From NCBI RefSeq assembly GCF_019913785.1, contig NZ_JAIOHK010000012.1:1-48864 (forward strand): 48,864 nt of DNA, written 5' to 3'. This document shows positions 34,813 through 44,520 of this stretch, piece after piece. The position numbers were made by a program, and so were the translations under genes. Position 1 is the first letter of the stretch. The number at the start of each line of letters is the position of its first letter. The stretch is from Altibacter sp. (lineage in GTDB: Bacteria; Bacteroidota; Bacteroidia; Flavobacteriales; Flavobacteriaceae). Below the pieces are notes generated by a model that worked only from the letters and a program-made list of their open reading frames with translations, was not told the origin of the DNA and searched no databases.

Positions 34813-34831
34813 AGGTCTAAATAAAACTTGT

Positions 34832-35821
34832 ATGAGAGTAGCGGTGGTTGGTGCTACCGGAATGGTTGGCACTGTCATGATTAAATTACTGGAAGAGCGA
34901 AACTTCCCTATTACTGAATTGATAGCGGTAGCTTCGGAAAAATCGGTTGGAAGCGAAGTTTCCTTTAAGGGTAAGGCCTATAAAATAATAAGCATGTCGG
35001 ATGCTGTTGCTGCAAAACCGGATATTGCTATCTTTTCGGCAGGAGGTGATATTTCACTGGAGTGGGCGCCTAAGTTTGCAGAGGTGGGCACAACGGTTAT
35101 CGATAATTCTTCCGCCTGGCGTATGGATCCCACTAAAAAACTGGTGGTCCCGGAAATAAATGCCAGCGCGCTTTCCAAAACCGACAAGATTATTGCCAAT
35201 CCCAATTGTTCTACCATTCAAATGGTTATGGCACTGGCACCCCTTCATAAAAAATACAAAATGAAACGAGTGGTTGTTTCCACCTATCAATCGGTTTCAG
35301 GAACCGGAAGCAAGGCCGTCCAACAACTGGAAAATGAAATAAAGGGAATTTCTGGAGAAATGGCCTACCCCTATCCTATTCATAAAAACGCACTCCCCCA
35401 TTGCGATGTTTTTGAAGCAAATGGCTACACCAAGGAAGAAATGAAATTGGCAAGAGAGCCGCAAAAGATATTGGATGACCGTACTTTTTCGGTAACGGCA
35501 ACTGCAGTCCGAATTCCCACAGCAGGAGGTCATAGTGAGGCGGTTAATGTTGAGTTTCATACTGATTTCGAACTGAATGAGGTGCGAAGAATACTGCATG
35601 AAGTCCCGGGAATAACTGTTCAGGACAATCCCGAAACAAATACCTACCCAATGCCAATGTACGCCCACGACAAGGACGACGTATTTGTAGGGCGTATTAG
35701 ACGTGATGAAACCCAGCCCAATACGCTAAATATGTGGATTGTGAGTGACAATTTGCGAAAAGGAGCTGCAACCAACGCCATCCAGATTGCAGAATATCTT
35801 GTAGAGAACAATATGGTATAG
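34832..35821 (+). CDS. asd: Aspartate-semialdehyde dehydrogenase
   Basis: This 329-residue enzyme reduces beta-aspartyl phosphate with NADPH, the branch point to lysine, diaminopimelate, threonine and methionine. The N-terminal NADP-binding Rossmann loop is VVGATGMVGTVM. The active-site Cys126 lies in NPNCSTIQMVMAL, followed by the QSVSGTGSKA substrate loop. The His in the C-terminal RIPTAGGHSEAV completes the site. Diaminopimelate from this branch feeds the same wall synthesis as alr and mtgA in this window. Confidence 0.97.
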   Translation: MRVAVVGATGMVGTVMIKLLEERNFPITELIAVASEKSVGSEVSFKGKAYKIISMSDAVAAKPDIAIFSAGGDISLEWAPKFAEVGTTVIDNSSAWRMDPTKKLVVPEINASALSKTDKIIANPNCSTIQMVMALAPLHKKYKMKRVVVSTYQSVSGTGSKAVQQLENEIKGISGEMAYPYPIHKNALPHCDVFEANGYTKEEMKLAREPQKILDDRTFSVTATAVRIPTAGGHSEAVNVEFHTDFELNEVRRILHEVPGITVQDNPETNTYPMPMYAHDKDDVFVGRIRRDETQPNTLNMWIVSDNLRKGAATNAIQIAEYLVENNMV

Positions 35822-35925
35822 GCGTTTGCCTTACTTTGATAACTTTTAAAAACACCTAATCTTTAACAGGAATACGTGTTTTTATTTTGCTTATATTTAA
35901 TTGTTTAACGCTAAATACCATCCGT

Positions 35926-36303
35926 ATGAATTCAAATTTTACTAAAATCCTTCGTATGCTTCTCGGACTAGCCCTTATCATCTTTGGGTTAAACAAGTTT
36001 TTCGATTTTATGAATTTATTTGAAATGCCCACAGCTGCGGCTAATTTTATCGAATCCCTAAAAACCTCCGGTTACGTCTTCTATTTGATTGCTGTTTTAG
36101 AGATCGGTGTAGGCTTGCTTTTATTACTAAATAAGTGGGTGCCGTTTGCCCTTTTGGTATTGGTGCCAATTTCATTGAACATATTGTTATTTCATTTATT
36201 TTTAAATGTTTCAGATGCGTATATCGCTATAATAATTGCGGTGCTAAATACAATCCTCATTTTTAAATATTGGAAAGCGTATCGGCCCCTGTTTCAGTAT
36301 TGA
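35926..36303 (+). CDS. DoxX-like four-helix membrane protein
   Basis: I start at 35926 (MNSNFTKILRMLLGLALII), giving 125 residues. An upstream in-frame ATG at 35887 would add sequence without family support. Four hydrophobic segments are visible: LLGLALIIFGLNKFF, YLIAVLEIGVGLLLLL, ALLVLVPISLNILLF and AIIIAVLNTILIF. This is the size and topology of DoxX/DoxD-type proteins, for which redox or quinone-linked roles have been proposed in some members. The exact role is unknown. The gene stands alone. Confidence 0.78.
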   Translation: MNSNFTKILRMLLGLALIIFGLNKFFDFMNLFEMPTAAANFIESLKTSGYVFYLIAVLEIGVGLLLLLNKWVPFALLVLVPISLNILLFHLFLNVSDAYIAIIIAVLNTILIFKYWKAYRPLFQY

Positions 36304-36398
36304 AAAATAGCTGCGATCTTTTCTGAAGTCCTTCGCGGGATAGACCACTTTGAAAGGCTAGTTTTTATTACTTTTACCGCTATAAATATTTCCGAACT

Positions 36399-38561
36399 AT
36401 GAAAAAGTTACTCATACCTGTTTTTTTTGCACTTGCCCTTTCTGCAACGGCACAAAAAACAAAAACCGAAACGATTGCCGTGACCTATCCTCCAACCGAC
36501 AAAGATGAAACTGTAGATAATTATTTTGGAACAGCTGTAGAAGACCCGTATCGGTGGTTGGAAGACGATAGAAGTGCCAAAACCGAAGCATGGGTTAAAG
36601 CCCAAAATAAAGTGAGTTTTGGGTACTTGGAAAAGATTCCATTTCGAGAAGCATTAAAGAAGCGTCTCTCCAATTTATGGAATTATGAAAAAGTGGGGGC
36701 GCCATTTAAGGAAGGAGATTATACCTATTTTTATAAGAATAACGGGCTTCAGAATCAATATGTGATTTACCGGTATAAAACTTCGGAAGACCCTGCTACC
36801 GCTCAGGTGTTTCTAGATCCGAACACCTTTAAGGAAGACGGAACGGTTTCTCTAGGAGGATTGAGCTTTTCAGATGATGGCAAAACTGCCGCTTATAGTA
36901 TTTCGGAAGGTGGCAGCGACTGGCGAAAAGTATTGGTCATGGACGTTGAAACCAAAAAAGTTACGGAAGACACCATTGTCGATGTGAAATTTAGTGGTAT
37001 CTCTTGGAAGGGCAATGAAGGCTTTTACTATTCAAGTTACGACAAACCTGAAGGCAGTGAATTATCGGCCAAGACAGACCAGCATAAGTTGTTCTATCAT
37101 AAGCTGGGAACTACACAAAAGGACGATCAGTTGGTTTTTGGAGGGACAGAAGAAGAAAAGCACCGTTATGTAAATGGATATGTAACCGAAGATAATAGGT
37201 ATTTGGTTATTTCTGCCAAAATATCAACTTCCGGAAACAAGTTGTACATAAAAGATTTGACAAACCCCAATAGCCAGTTCATAACAGTATTAGATCATAC
37301 AGACAGCGACACCTTTGTGATTGAAAATGTAGGTTCAAAACTTTATTTAAGCACCAATTTAAATGCTCCAAATAAAAAGGTAGTGACGGCAGATGCCGCC
37401 AATCCTACGCCGGAAAATTGGGTGGATTTTATTCCTGAAACAAAACACGTATTAAGCCCCTCCACCGGTGGTGGTTATTTCTTTGCCGAATATATGGTCG
37501 ATGCGGTTTCAACCGTACTCCAATACGATTATACTGGAAAGATGATCCGTGAGGTGCAACTTCCGGGAGTTGGGAGCGCCGGAGGTTTTGGTGCAAAAAA
37601 AGAAGAAAAAGAATTGTATTACTCGTTTACCAACTATGTGACTCCGGGAAGTATCTATAAATATAATATTGCTGAAGGTACTTCCGAATTATATAAAAAA
37701 CCGAAGATCGATTTCAATCCGGATGATTATGTAAGTGTGCAGGTTTTTTATACCTCAAAAGATGGAACTAAGGTCCCCATGATCATTACCCATAAAAAAG
37801 GCATCAAACTCAACGGTAAAAACCCAACTATTTTATACGGTTATGGAGGCTTCAACATTAGCTTAACACCTAGTTTTAGTATTACCAATGCTGTTTGGAT
37901 GGAACAAGGAGGGATCTATGCGGTCCCCAACTTACGAGGTGGTGGTGAGTATGGCAAAGAATGGCATAAGGCGGGTACCCAAATGCAGAAACAAAATGTA
38001 TTTGACGATTTTATTGCTGCAGCCGAATACCTTATCGATAATAAGTATACCTCTAGTGATTATTTGGCCATTCGTGGAGGATCCAACGGAGGTTTGTTGG
38101 TGGGGGCGACTATGACACAGCGTCCCAATCTTATGAAAGTGGCACTTCCAGCCGTAGGCGTTATGGATATGTTGCGCTACCACACTTTTACCGCCGGAGC
38201 CGGTTGGGCCTATGACTATGGCACTGCTGAGGACTCCAAAGAAATGTTCGATTATTTAAAAGGTTATTCTCCGGTTCACAATGTAAAGCAAGGGGTGGCC
38301 TATCCGGCAACCTTAGTGACTACGGGAGATCATGATGACCGTGTTGTTCCTGCACATAGTTTTAAATATGCCGCCGAACTGCAGGCAAAACAGGCTGGTG
38401 ACAATCCGGTGTTGATCCGAATTGAGACCGATGCCGGTCATGGCGCTGGTACTCCGGTTAGTAAGACTATCGAACAGTACGCCGATATTTTCGGGTTTAC
38501 CTTGTACAATATGGGCTATCGGGAACTTCCGGAAAGTATCGAATCTGTGACAAAGGAATAG
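36399..38561 (+). CDS. Prolyl oligopeptidase (family S9A)
   Basis: The 720-residue protein is a post-proline cleaving serine peptidase. A signal peptide ([19 protein letters not shown]) predicts export to the periplasm or beyond. Residues of about 30-95 ([18 protein letters not shown]) match the N-terminal part of the family, and a seven-bladed propeller gates access. The catalytic domain holds the nucleophile Ser562 in [10 protein letters not shown], the Asp region 644-647 in GDHDDRVVP and His681 in DAGHGAGTP. All three triad members are present. An ABC ATPase gene follows 10 bp later. Confidence 0.96.
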   Translation: MKKLLIPVFFALALSATAQKTKTETIAVTYPPTDKDETVDNYFGTAVEDPYRWLEDDRSAKTEAWVKAQNKVSFGYLEKIPFREALKKRLSNLWNYEKVGAPFKEGDYTYFYKNNGLQNQYVIYRYKTSEDPATAQVFLDPNTFKEDGTVSLGGLSFSDDGKTAAYSISEGGSDWRKVLVMDVETKKVTEDTIVDVKFSGISWKGNEGFYYSSYDKPEGSELSAKTDQHKLFYHKLGTTQKDDQLVFGGTEEEKHRYVNGYVTEDNRYLVISAKISTSGNKLYIKDLTNPNSQFITVLDHTDSDTFVIENVGSKLYLSTNLNAPNKKVVTADAANPTPENWVDFIPETKHVLSPSTGGGYFFAEYMVDAVSTVLQYDYTGKMIREVQLPGVGSAGGFGAKKEEKELYYSFTNYVTPGSIYKYNIAEGTSELYKKPKIDFNPDDYVSVQVFYTSKDGTKVPMIITHKKGIKLNGKNPTILYGYGGFNISLTPSFSITNAVWMEQGGIYAVPNLRGGGEYGKEWHKAGTQMQKQNVFDDFIAAAEYLIDNKYTSSDYLAIRGGSNGGLLVGATMTQRPNLMKVALPAVGVMDMLRYHTFTAGAGWAYDYGTAEDSKEMFDYLKGYSPVHNVKQGVAYPATLVTTGDHDDRVVPAHSFKYAAELQAKQAGDNPVLIRIETDAGHGAGTPVSKTIEQYADIFGFTLYNMGYRELPESIESVTKE

Positions 38562-38571
38562 CACATTTTGT

Positions 38572-39516
38572 ATGCTAAACATATCAATCGAATCCTTTGC
38601 CTATTCCGAGAGAGAAATTCTACAAAATATCTCATTCACACTGCAACAAGGAGATCATTTGGTGCTTTTAGGGGAGAGCGGTTGTGGTAAGTCTACACTA
38701 CTGCATCTTATCTATGGGCTGCTTCACTTAGAACACGGGACAATCCACTGGAATAAAAAGCAACTCATGGGACCAACACATACGCTTATTCCGGGTGAGC
38801 CTTTTATAAAATTGGTCGCCCAGGAATTCAATGTGATGCCTTTTATAAGTGTTTCGGAAAACATTGCAACCTATCTTTCGCGTCAAGACAGTAAGGCCGA
38901 TGCGGTTCGCGTGGCCGAACTGTTAAAGGTAGTTGATTTGGAGGATGCTTCAGAAACCATGGTAAAACACCTCAGTGGTGGTCAAAAGCAGCGAGTGGCT
39001 CTGGCGAAAGCCTTGGCAAACGAACCCGAATTGCTGTTGCTTGATGAACCGTTTAGCCATATAGATAGTTTCAGAAAAAATAAATTAAAGCGGAATTTGT
39101 ATGAATATCTGAAAGAGAACAACATCACCTGTATTACGGCTACACACGACAGTGATGAAGCGTTGTCCTATGCCGATGAAATTATTATGCTGAAAAATGG
39201 AACGATAGAAACATCGGGAAAACCTGAAGATGTCTATAAAAATGTTTCCACCGAATATCAGGCCAGTTTTTTTGGAGAAATGAACCTGCTTCCTCTAAGC
39301 CTTTTCAGCACAACGAATACTTCTGAAGAATGCATTCTTTTTCCGCACCAATTGGAAGTCACAAAAAAGAAGACAAATCTTCAGGTTTCGGTCAAAAAAT
39401 CGTACTTTAAAGGTGGTTTTTACCTGATTTTAGGTCATTGGAAGGGCAAAAACGTGTTTTTTACTCATTCAGAAGTCATAAAGCGAGGAACGGTAATTCA
39501 ACTACAGCGAAAATGA
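38572..39516 (+). CDS. ABC transporter ATP-binding protein (orphan)
   Basis: This 314-residue ATPase has Walker A GESGCGKST (34-42), Q-loop (VAQEF), signature LSGGQKQR from residue 134, Walker B LLLLDEP with Asp158, and the H-loop ATHDSDEA. The last 80 or so residues (ECILFPHQLEVTKK onward) resemble a small TOBE-like regulatory domain, as in PotA/MalK-type importers. No permease or binding-protein gene is adjacent, so its membrane partner is elsewhere or absent. The stop overlaps the start of the next gene as ATGA, so the secreted protein downstream is translationally coupled. Confidence 0.9.
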   Translation: MLNISIESFAYSEREILQNISFTLQQGDHLVLLGESGCGKSTLLHLIYGLLHLEHGTIHWNKKQLMGPTHTLIPGEPFIKLVAQEFNVMPFISVSENIATYLSRQDSKADAVRVAELLKVVDLEDASETMVKHLSGGQKQRVALAKALANEPELLLLDEPFSHIDSFRKNKLKRNLYEYLKENNITCITATHDSDEALSYADEIIMLKNGTIETSGKPEDVYKNVSTEYQASFFGEMNLLPLSLFSTTNTSEECILFPHQLEVTKKKTNLQVSVKKSYFKGGFYLILGHWKGKNVFFTHSEVIKRGTVIQLQRK

Positions 39517-40037
39517 AAAAAATCATTTTACTCATCATATTAACAGGCGGAATTACAGCTACTGCTCAAGATGCTTCAGCAACATATCTCGACAAGGTGA
39601 AAACACTTGATGGTACCATCGAAACATTGTATGGGGTCATTTCGGGAGAAAAAGGCGAAGCCCGAAACTGGGAGCTCTTCCGCTATTTGTTTACCGCTGA
39701 GGCCAAGTTGATCCCCACAGTAAAGAACAAAGAAGGTGCTTTTGTTGCGCGATATATGTCGCCCGATGAATATATTAAGACTGCCGATAGTTGGTTGATC
39801 GAAAACGGCTTTTTTGAAACCGAAATTCACCGTGTAACACAGACATTTGGTAATATAACACACGTATTCAGCACCTACCAATCTTTTCATTCTCAAACAG
39901 AAACGGTACCTTTTATGAGAGGTATTAACAGCATACAACTGCTCAACGATGGGGAGCGATGGTGGATTGTTAACATTTACTGGATGCAAGAGGCCCCTGA
40001 CAGGCCCATACCAAATGATTATTTGCCAAAAATCTGA
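39513..40037 (+). CDS. Secreted NTF2-like protein
   Basis: The start is taken at 39513 (MKKIILLIILTGGITATAQ), giving 174 residues with a clear signal peptide. An upstream frame from 39438 lies inside the ABC gene. The mature part starts DASATYLDKVKTLDGTIETL, then helices and a conical sheet (FGNITHVFSTYQSF, LLNDGERWWIVNIYW), the profile of SnoaL/NTF2-like domains. These bind small molecules, and here the ligand is unknown. It is coupled to the ABC ATPase (ATGA) and followed 5 bp later by a DUF2071 gene. Confidence 0.78.
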   Translation: MKKIILLIILTGGITATAQDASATYLDKVKTLDGTIETLYGVISGEKGEARNWELFRYLFTAEAKLIPTVKNKEGAFVARYMSPDEYIKTADSWLIENGFFETEIHRVTQTFGNITHVFSTYQSFHSQTETVPFMRGINSIQLLNDGERWWIVNIYWMQEAPDRPIPNDYLPKI

Positions 40038-40042
40038 CCTTT

Positions 40043-40756
40043 ATGCCTTTCTTAACTGCCGAATGGAAAAACCTTATCCTCGTAAATTACGAAATGCCGC
40101 CTTCTGTATTGGAGAAATACCTCCCTTTTGGAACCGAATTGGATCTATGGAATGGCAAGTGCTATGTTAGTGTGGTAGGTTTTCTATTCGTGAATACGCG
40201 ACTCTTAGGCATTAGAATTCCATACCATACCACCTTTGAAGAAGTAAATCTTCGATTCTATGTACGTCGGAAAATCGATGGCCAATGGAGACGCGGTGTT
40301 GTTTTTATAAAGGAAATAGTACCGAAGCCGGCCATTACATTTGTAGCAAACACTGTTTATAAAGAAAACTACCAAACCCTTCCTATGAAACACCTTTGGA
40401 GTGGGGATTCGTCATTCATTTCGGTGGAATACCAATGGCGGCTATCGGGAGGGTGGCAATTCATAAAGGTAATCGCCAATAAACAACCTTCTGTTATTGA
40501 AGAAGGAAGTGAGGCCGAATTCATTACCGAACATTACTGGGGCTACGCAAAAGTTTCAGAAAAGAAAACGAACGAGTATGAGGTAACGCACCCAAGGTGG
40601 TTACAGCACGAAGTAATAGAGTACTCTTCACATATAGATTTTCAGGCGAATTACGGTTTGGATTTTGAGTTCTTGAATCGTGAAAAACCGATTTCGATTT
40701 TACTCGCAGAAGGTTCCGCCATAACAGTGAAGGACAAAAACACATTTTCCTCTTGA
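40043..40756 (+). CDS. DUF2071 family protein
   Basis: This 237-residue protein has the DUF2071 (YqjF-like) layout. The N-terminal MPFLTAEWKNLILVNYEMP is followed by LDLWNGKCYVSVVGFLF, then IPYHTTFEEVNLRFYVRR and a strand-rich core. No signal peptide or catalytic motif is visible. The family's role is not established to my knowledge, and it belongs to the acetoacetate decarboxylase-like fold group. It is probably the last gene of the POP-ABC-NTF2 run, all within 11 bp of one another. Confidence 0.85.
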   Translation: MPFLTAEWKNLILVNYEMPPSVLEKYLPFGTELDLWNGKCYVSVVGFLFVNTRLLGIRIPYHTTFEEVNLRFYVRRKIDGQWRRGVVFIKEIVPKPAITFVANTVYKENYQTLPMKHLWSGDSSFISVEYQWRLSGGWQFIKVIANKQPSVIEEGSEAEFITEHYWGYAKVSEKKTNEYEVTHPRWLQHEVIEYSSHIDFQANYGLDFEFLNREKPISILLAEGSAITVKDKNTFSS

Positions 40757-40824
40757 TTTTTCCAAACTTCGTCCAATAAATGAACGAACCGCATTATATA
40801 AGACATCCTTGGCATAGGTCTAAA

Positions 40825-40832
40825 TATATTTG
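40825..40832 (+). promoter_or_regulatory. Candidate -7 box for the small lipoprotein gene
   Basis: TATATTTG matches TAnnTTTG, 23 bases before the start at 40856. The nearest upstream TTG is too close (13 bases) to be a good -33 box. Confidence 0.3.
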
Positions 40833-40855
40833 AGAAACTCAAAAATTATAATCCT

Positions 40856-41227
40856 ATGTATTTAAAAAAGATTCTTTCGTTTCTCGTCCTAGCTCTAGTT
40901 GTGCTTGCATGTAGTAAAAGTAATGACGGTGGCGATGATGAGCCCGCCGAAGATTTAGGAGATCTTGTATTCTATATTGAAGAGGTTTTTCCTTGTAGTG
41001 TTATCTATATCAATATTTTTGATTCAAGTGGTGGCGTAGTTGCCAATGCGCAATTGTCTGGAAGCGCTGTAAATACAGGGGAAGTTGGATGTGATCAAGC
41101 CAATTCGGTGACTATTCATGACCTTCCATATGGGGTTTATAACTTTGAATATTCATGCAATAGTACTACGCTAGGTGGTCAAATAGGAGTGAGTAGAGAT
41201 TGCTACGCCATATTGATGATCCATTAA
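40856..41227 (+). CDS. Small lipoprotein, function unknown
   Basis: The 123-residue product starts MYLKKILSFLVLALVVLACSKS with a lipobox at Cys19. A short acidic linker (GGDDEPAEDLG) puts the rest outside the membrane. The mature domain is strand-rich with four cysteines (for example VFPCSVIYINIF, GEVGCDQAN, SCNSTT, RDCYA) that may form two disulfides. It reads like a small Ig- or carboxypeptidase-regulatory-like fold, but I do not recognise the family. It ends convergent with the Gre-like gene, overlapping by 4 bases. Confidence 0.75.
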   Translation: MYLKKILSFLVLALVVLACSKSNDGGDDEPAEDLGDLVFYIEEVFPCSVIYINIFDSSGGVVANAQLSGSAVNTGEVGCDQANSVTIHDLPYGVYNFEYSCNSTTLGGQIGVSRDCYAILMIH

Positions 41228-41682
41228 GCTACTTGCGTAATTACGTATTCAATATTGTTGAAAGAAAAGGAGTCCCCCTTTTTCTTTCCGGATAATTGAC
41301 TGCCAATGGGCGACTGCAAAGCAACACAGATATAGTTTGTTTTTCCGATGGTAACTTGTCCAACAGAAATTCCAATAAAGTAAGCGCCTCTATTGGTATA
41401 GACCAAGCTTCCTAAACGGGCGTAATCCGATGAGGTACTAACATCTATTCTCTTTAAAATAGATTGAATATTTTCTACCTCTTGCAATTGTTTTCCTGCG
41501 TTTTCGCGATCAATTTGCAACATGGCTCGTCCCGTTTCGTGTTTATCTCCGGCACTACTACTCGTTTCTTCGAGTAAGGATTCTTCGATATCGGAAATAG
41601 TTTGCTTTATTTTCTGAAATCGCTTTGTCACAACCAGGGAGCATTGCTCCAATAAGGCTGCTTTTAGTTCTTTAACGATCAT
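41224..41682 (-). CDS. GreA/GreB-like transcription factor homologue
   Basis: I place the start at 41682 (MIVKELKAALLEQCS), giving 152 residues and an ATGA overlap with mtgA. A longer frame to 41739 lies within mtgA. Residues 1-75 form an antiparallel coiled coil whose turn (SSAGDKHETGRAM) holds acidic residues like the GreA tip. Residues 85-150 match the Gre C-terminal domain, with LGSLVYTNRGAYFIG and SPIGSQLSGKKKGDSF. GreA factors rescue backtracked RNA polymerase. In related genomes I recall short proteins like this labelled as 3-oxoacyl-ACP synthase, which this sequence does not support. Confidence 0.8.
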   Translation of the reverse strand: MIVKELKAALLEQCSLVVTKRFQKIKQTISDIEESLLEETSSSAGDKHETGRAMLQIDRENAGKQLQEVENIQSILKRIDVSTSSDYARLGSLVYTNRGAYFIGISVGQVTIGKTNYICVALQSPIGSQLSGKKKGDSFSFNNIEYVITQVA

Positions 41683-42362
41683 TCTTTCTTCTTTTCTAAT
41701 GTAAAAGGTCCATAATTCGACATTTGTCTCGAAATCCAATTCTTTCGCCCCTCAATATAATTTGACCGTGGCTGTGCTTTATATTTTCGCGGATTGGGCA
41801 ATATCGCGGCAATCGCGGCTGCCTGCTCTCGGCTTAGGTTTTTGGCGGACTTGTGGAACCAATAATTTGACGCAGCTTCAGCGCCATATACCCCGTTCCC
41901 CATTTCGATGCTGTTGAGATATACTTCTAAAATACGTTCTTTGCTCCACAAGGTTTCTATCAGAAATGTAAACCAAACTTCCATCCCTTTCCGAAACCAA
42001 CTTCGTTCAGGCCATAAAAATACATTCTTTGCTGTTTGTTGAGAAATAGTACTCGCTCCCTTTATTCTTTTGCCTTTTTTATTATTTTCATAGGCCTTTT
42101 CGATGGCTTTTCTATCAAAACCACTATGATTTAAGAAATTTTGGTCTTCCGCGCAGATAACGGCAAGTTGTAAGTTGGCTGAAATATTTTCAATAGGAGT
42201 CCAATCGTGTTGCTCTTCATATTTGTCATCTGCATTAAAATAACGAATCGCCATCAATGGTGTATATGCGACCGGGACAAACTTATAAAGAAGCACCCAA
42301 AGCACACTCAGCCCTATAAACCACAGGATAAATTTAAACAAAAAGCGAAATACCCGTTTCAT
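41679..42362 (-). CDS. mtgA: Monofunctional peptidoglycan glycosyltransferase
   Basis: MtgA polymerises lipid II into glycan strands. The 227 residues contain an N-terminal membrane anchor (RFLFKFILWFIGLSVLWVLL) and the GT51 motifs: catalytic Glu72 in CAEDQNFLNHSGFD, KGASTISQQTAKNVFLW, RKGMEVWFTFLIE and LEVYLNSIEMGNGVYGAE. No transpeptidase domain is attached. It lies between a short upstream ORF and the Gre-like gene, each overlapping by ATGA, so all three may be translated in succession. Confidence 0.96.
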   Translation of the reverse strand: MKRVFRFLFKFILWFIGLSVLWVLLYKFVPVAYTPLMAIRYFNADDKYEEQHDWTPIENISANLQLAVICAEDQNFLNHSGFDRKAIEKAYENNKKGKRIKGASTISQQTAKNVFLWPERSWFRKGMEVWFTFLIETLWSKERILEVYLNSIEMGNGVYGAEAASNYWFHKSAKNLSREQAAAIAAILPNPRKYKAQPRSNYIEGRKNWISRQMSNYGPFTLEKKKE

Positions 42363-42565
42363 CCTACTGCTAATTTAGCTAATTCTTGTTCAACGGCACT
42401 ACCCTTAATCGGCCGTATACCTCCCAAACGCAACCCACAGTGTGTATTTGGCTTCACTTGTTTGACAATAGGCTTCTTTTGAAAGCCTACACCCATGTCA
42501 CCTTCCATCGCATGTCTAATTCTAACTGTCAGCTTGGTTACAAGATTTTGTATTCGTGTTGGCAT
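42359..42565 (-). CDS. Short ORF coupled to mtgA, unrecognised
   Basis: The 68-residue frame begins MPTRIQNLVTKL and ends EQELAKLAVG, sharing an ATGA overlap with the mtgA start. It is basic, cytoplasmic in character (GVGFQKKPIVKQVKPNTH), with Gly-rich LRLGGIRPI and no hydrophobic segment. Codon use is like that of its neighbours, in contrast to the AT-rich sequence just upstream. I know no family for it. It might be a genuine small protein or the 3' remnant of a decayed longer gene, since no support for an upstream coding stretch survives. Confidence 0.4.
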   Translation of the reverse strand: MPTRIQNLVTKLTVRIRHAMEGDMGVGFQKKPIVKQVKPNTHCGLRLGGIRPIKGSAVEQELAKLAVG

Positions 42566-43017
42566 AAAATCTTCAATTTTAAAATTGTTTTACAAAGCAG
42601 TTTGTACGATATGGTCCTTTTTACTGAAAATTGCACAAAATTGTTCATTTTTGGCGAAATTTGCTCATTTTCTGATGGAATCGACCCAATTTCTGCATTA
42701 TTTAGTGTAAAATCCCCTCTTTTGAAGCTTTTTGTGCCAGCGCATTCCACCTGCTGTCTCTATCTAAATACCTTTCAAAATGACTAAAACTGAAATGATT
42801 TTGGTCGTTTTTAAAGCAAGATTTGTAGATTTTGGCTGAAATACGTTGTTTTTTGGCAAATTTCACAATTTTCCCTCATAGATATTTTTTCCGAAGTGAT
42901 ATCACACAATTCAACCCTACAATACTACTTCCCAAGAACGGTAGAATCAGTATGCTGTACCCAAGTGTCGTCTTCCCAATGGGAGAAATTCATTGTCAGG
43001 TGTTTGGTAAAAGTCAC
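42566..43017. other. AT-rich interval without recognisable genes
   Basis: I see no credible gene, RNA or repeat here. The stretch contains A/T-rich words in loose repetition (TTTTTGGCGAAATTTGC at about 42652, TTTTTTGGCAAATTTCAC at about 42850) and short open frames on both strands that lack any family signal. It may be the decayed end of a lost gene and the promoter region of the mtgA unit. Confidence 0.6.
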
Positions 43018-43065
43018 AAAAAAGCACCGAACTTCTAAGCGATTTGCTTTTAGAAATTAGGTGCT
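43018..43065 (-). terminator. Terminator after accC
   Basis: A long imperfect hairpin (AGCACC and further GCTTTTAGAA-like pairing, 43023-43065) lies 21 bp after the accC stop. It is followed on the minus strand by six T residues (43017-43022). Confidence 0.8.
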
Positions 43066-43085
43066 CTAAGTCTGTTTCCGAACGA

Positions 43086-44438
43086 CTATTCGTCTTCGGG
43101 TTCTTGCATTTTAAATGTATTCATAAATGCGGTGGTGTAATTACCGGCTACATAGTCCGGATGATCCATCAATTGGCGATGGAAAGGAATGGTGGTCTTC
43201 ACTCCTTCAATAACAAATTCGTCCAAGGCTCGCTTCATCTTGTTAATGGCTTCGTCCCGTGTTTGAGCCGTAGTAATGAGCTTTGCGATCATGGAATCGT
43301 AGTATGGCGGAATGACATAACCTGCATACACATGCGTATCTAGTCGAACTCCGTGTCCTCCCGGCGCATGTAAAACGGTGATTTTTCCCGGACAGGGTCT
43401 AAAGTCGTTGTAGGGATCTTCGGCATTGATACGACATTCTATTGAATGCAAGTTGGGTGTATAGTGTTTTCCTGAAATGGGAACGCCGGCCGCTACCAAG
43501 ATTTGTTCGCGAATTAGGTCAAAATCGATAACCTGTTCGGTAATAGGGTGTTCCACCTGAATACGGGTATTCATTTCCATAAAGAAAAAGTTTCGGTGTT
43601 TATCCACCAGGAACTCTACCGTACCGGCCCCTTCGTATTTAATATATTCTGCAGCCTTAACTGCCGCCATCCCCATGTCGTTTCGAAGCTTTTTGGTCAT
43701 AAACGGACTCGGAGTTTCTTCGGTCAATTTTTGATGACGACGTTGGATAGAACAATCTCGCTCACTTAAATGACATGCCTTACCGGTACTGTCTCCAACT
43801 ATTTGGATTTCGATATGCCTCGGCTCTTCAATGAGTTTTTCCATATACATATCATCATTCCCAAAGGCAGCTTTACTTTCTTGTCGCGCCGATTCCCATG
43901 CAGCCTGAAGGTTTTCTTCTTTCCAAACCGCTCTCATCCCTTTTCCACCACCTCCGGCACTTGCTTTCAGCATAACCGGATATCCGGTTTCTTTTGCTAC
44001 TTTTTTACAGGTTTCGAAATCGGGTATAACCCCTTCACTTCCGGGAACACAAGGAACACCTGCCTCGATCATAGTCGATTTGGCAGTGGCCTTGTCGCCC
44101 ATTTTTTCAATCATTTCGGGGGAGGCGCCAATAAACTTAATATTATGTTCTTCACAGATCTTTGAAAATTTGGCATTTTCAGCTAAAAATCCATATCCGG
44201 GATGAATGGCATCTGCGTTGGTAATTTCGGCAGCTGCAATTATATTCGAAATCTTGAGGTAACTCTCACTACTTGGTGGAGGCCCAATACAAACGGCTTC
44301 ATCGGCAAAACGAACGTGCAAACTCTCTGCATCGGCCGTTGAATATACCGCAACGGTTTTTATCCCCATTTCCTTACACGTACGAATAATACGAAGTGCA
44401 ATCTCTCCCCTATTGGCTATTAATATTTTTTTAAACAT
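43086..44438 (-). CDS. accC: Acetyl-CoA carboxylase, biotin carboxylase subunit
   Basis: AccC carboxylates the biotin on AccB using ATP and bicarbonate, the first half-reaction of fatty-acid synthesis. The 450 residues begin [20 protein letters not shown], contain the ATP-grasp glycine loop [12 protein letters not shown] and [14 protein letters not shown]. The [12 protein letters not shown] and [15 protein letters not shown] signatures of biotin carboxylases follow. It is last in the fabH-accB-accC operon, 82 bp downstream of accB, and ends at a hairpin terminator. Confidence 0.97.
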   Translation of the reverse strand: MFKKILIANRGEIALRIIRTCKEMGIKTVAVYSTADAESLHVRFADEAVCIGPPPSSESYLKISNIIAAAEITNADAIHPGYGFLAENAKFSKICEEHNIKFIGASPEMIEKMGDKATAKSTMIEAGVPCVPGSEGVIPDFETCKKVAKETGYPVMLKASAGGGGKGMRAVWKEENLQAAWESARQESKAAFGNDDMYMEKLIEEPRHIEIQIVGDSTGKACHLSERDCSIQRRHQKLTEETPSPFMTKKLRNDMGMAAVKAAEYIKYEGAGTVEFLVDKHRNFFFMEMNTRIQVEHPITEQVIDFDLIREQILVAAGVPISGKHYTPNLHSIECRINAEDPYNDFRPCPGKITVLHAPGGHGVRLDTHVYAGYVIPPYYDSMIAKLITTAQTRDEAINKMKRALDEFVIEGVKTTIPFHRQLMDHPDYVAGNYTTAFMNTFKMQEPEDE

Positions 44439-44520
44439 AGCTTCTTTTTAAAAATTCAATTCCCAAGCGCCAAATTCCAATAATTGAGTTTTGGAATTCG
44501 TGGATTGGAATTTTAAATTG

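Noticed and set aside
42386-43038. Open frames in the AT-rich interval
   Set aside because: They are short, overlap one another on both strands and lack any recognisable motif or coding bias.
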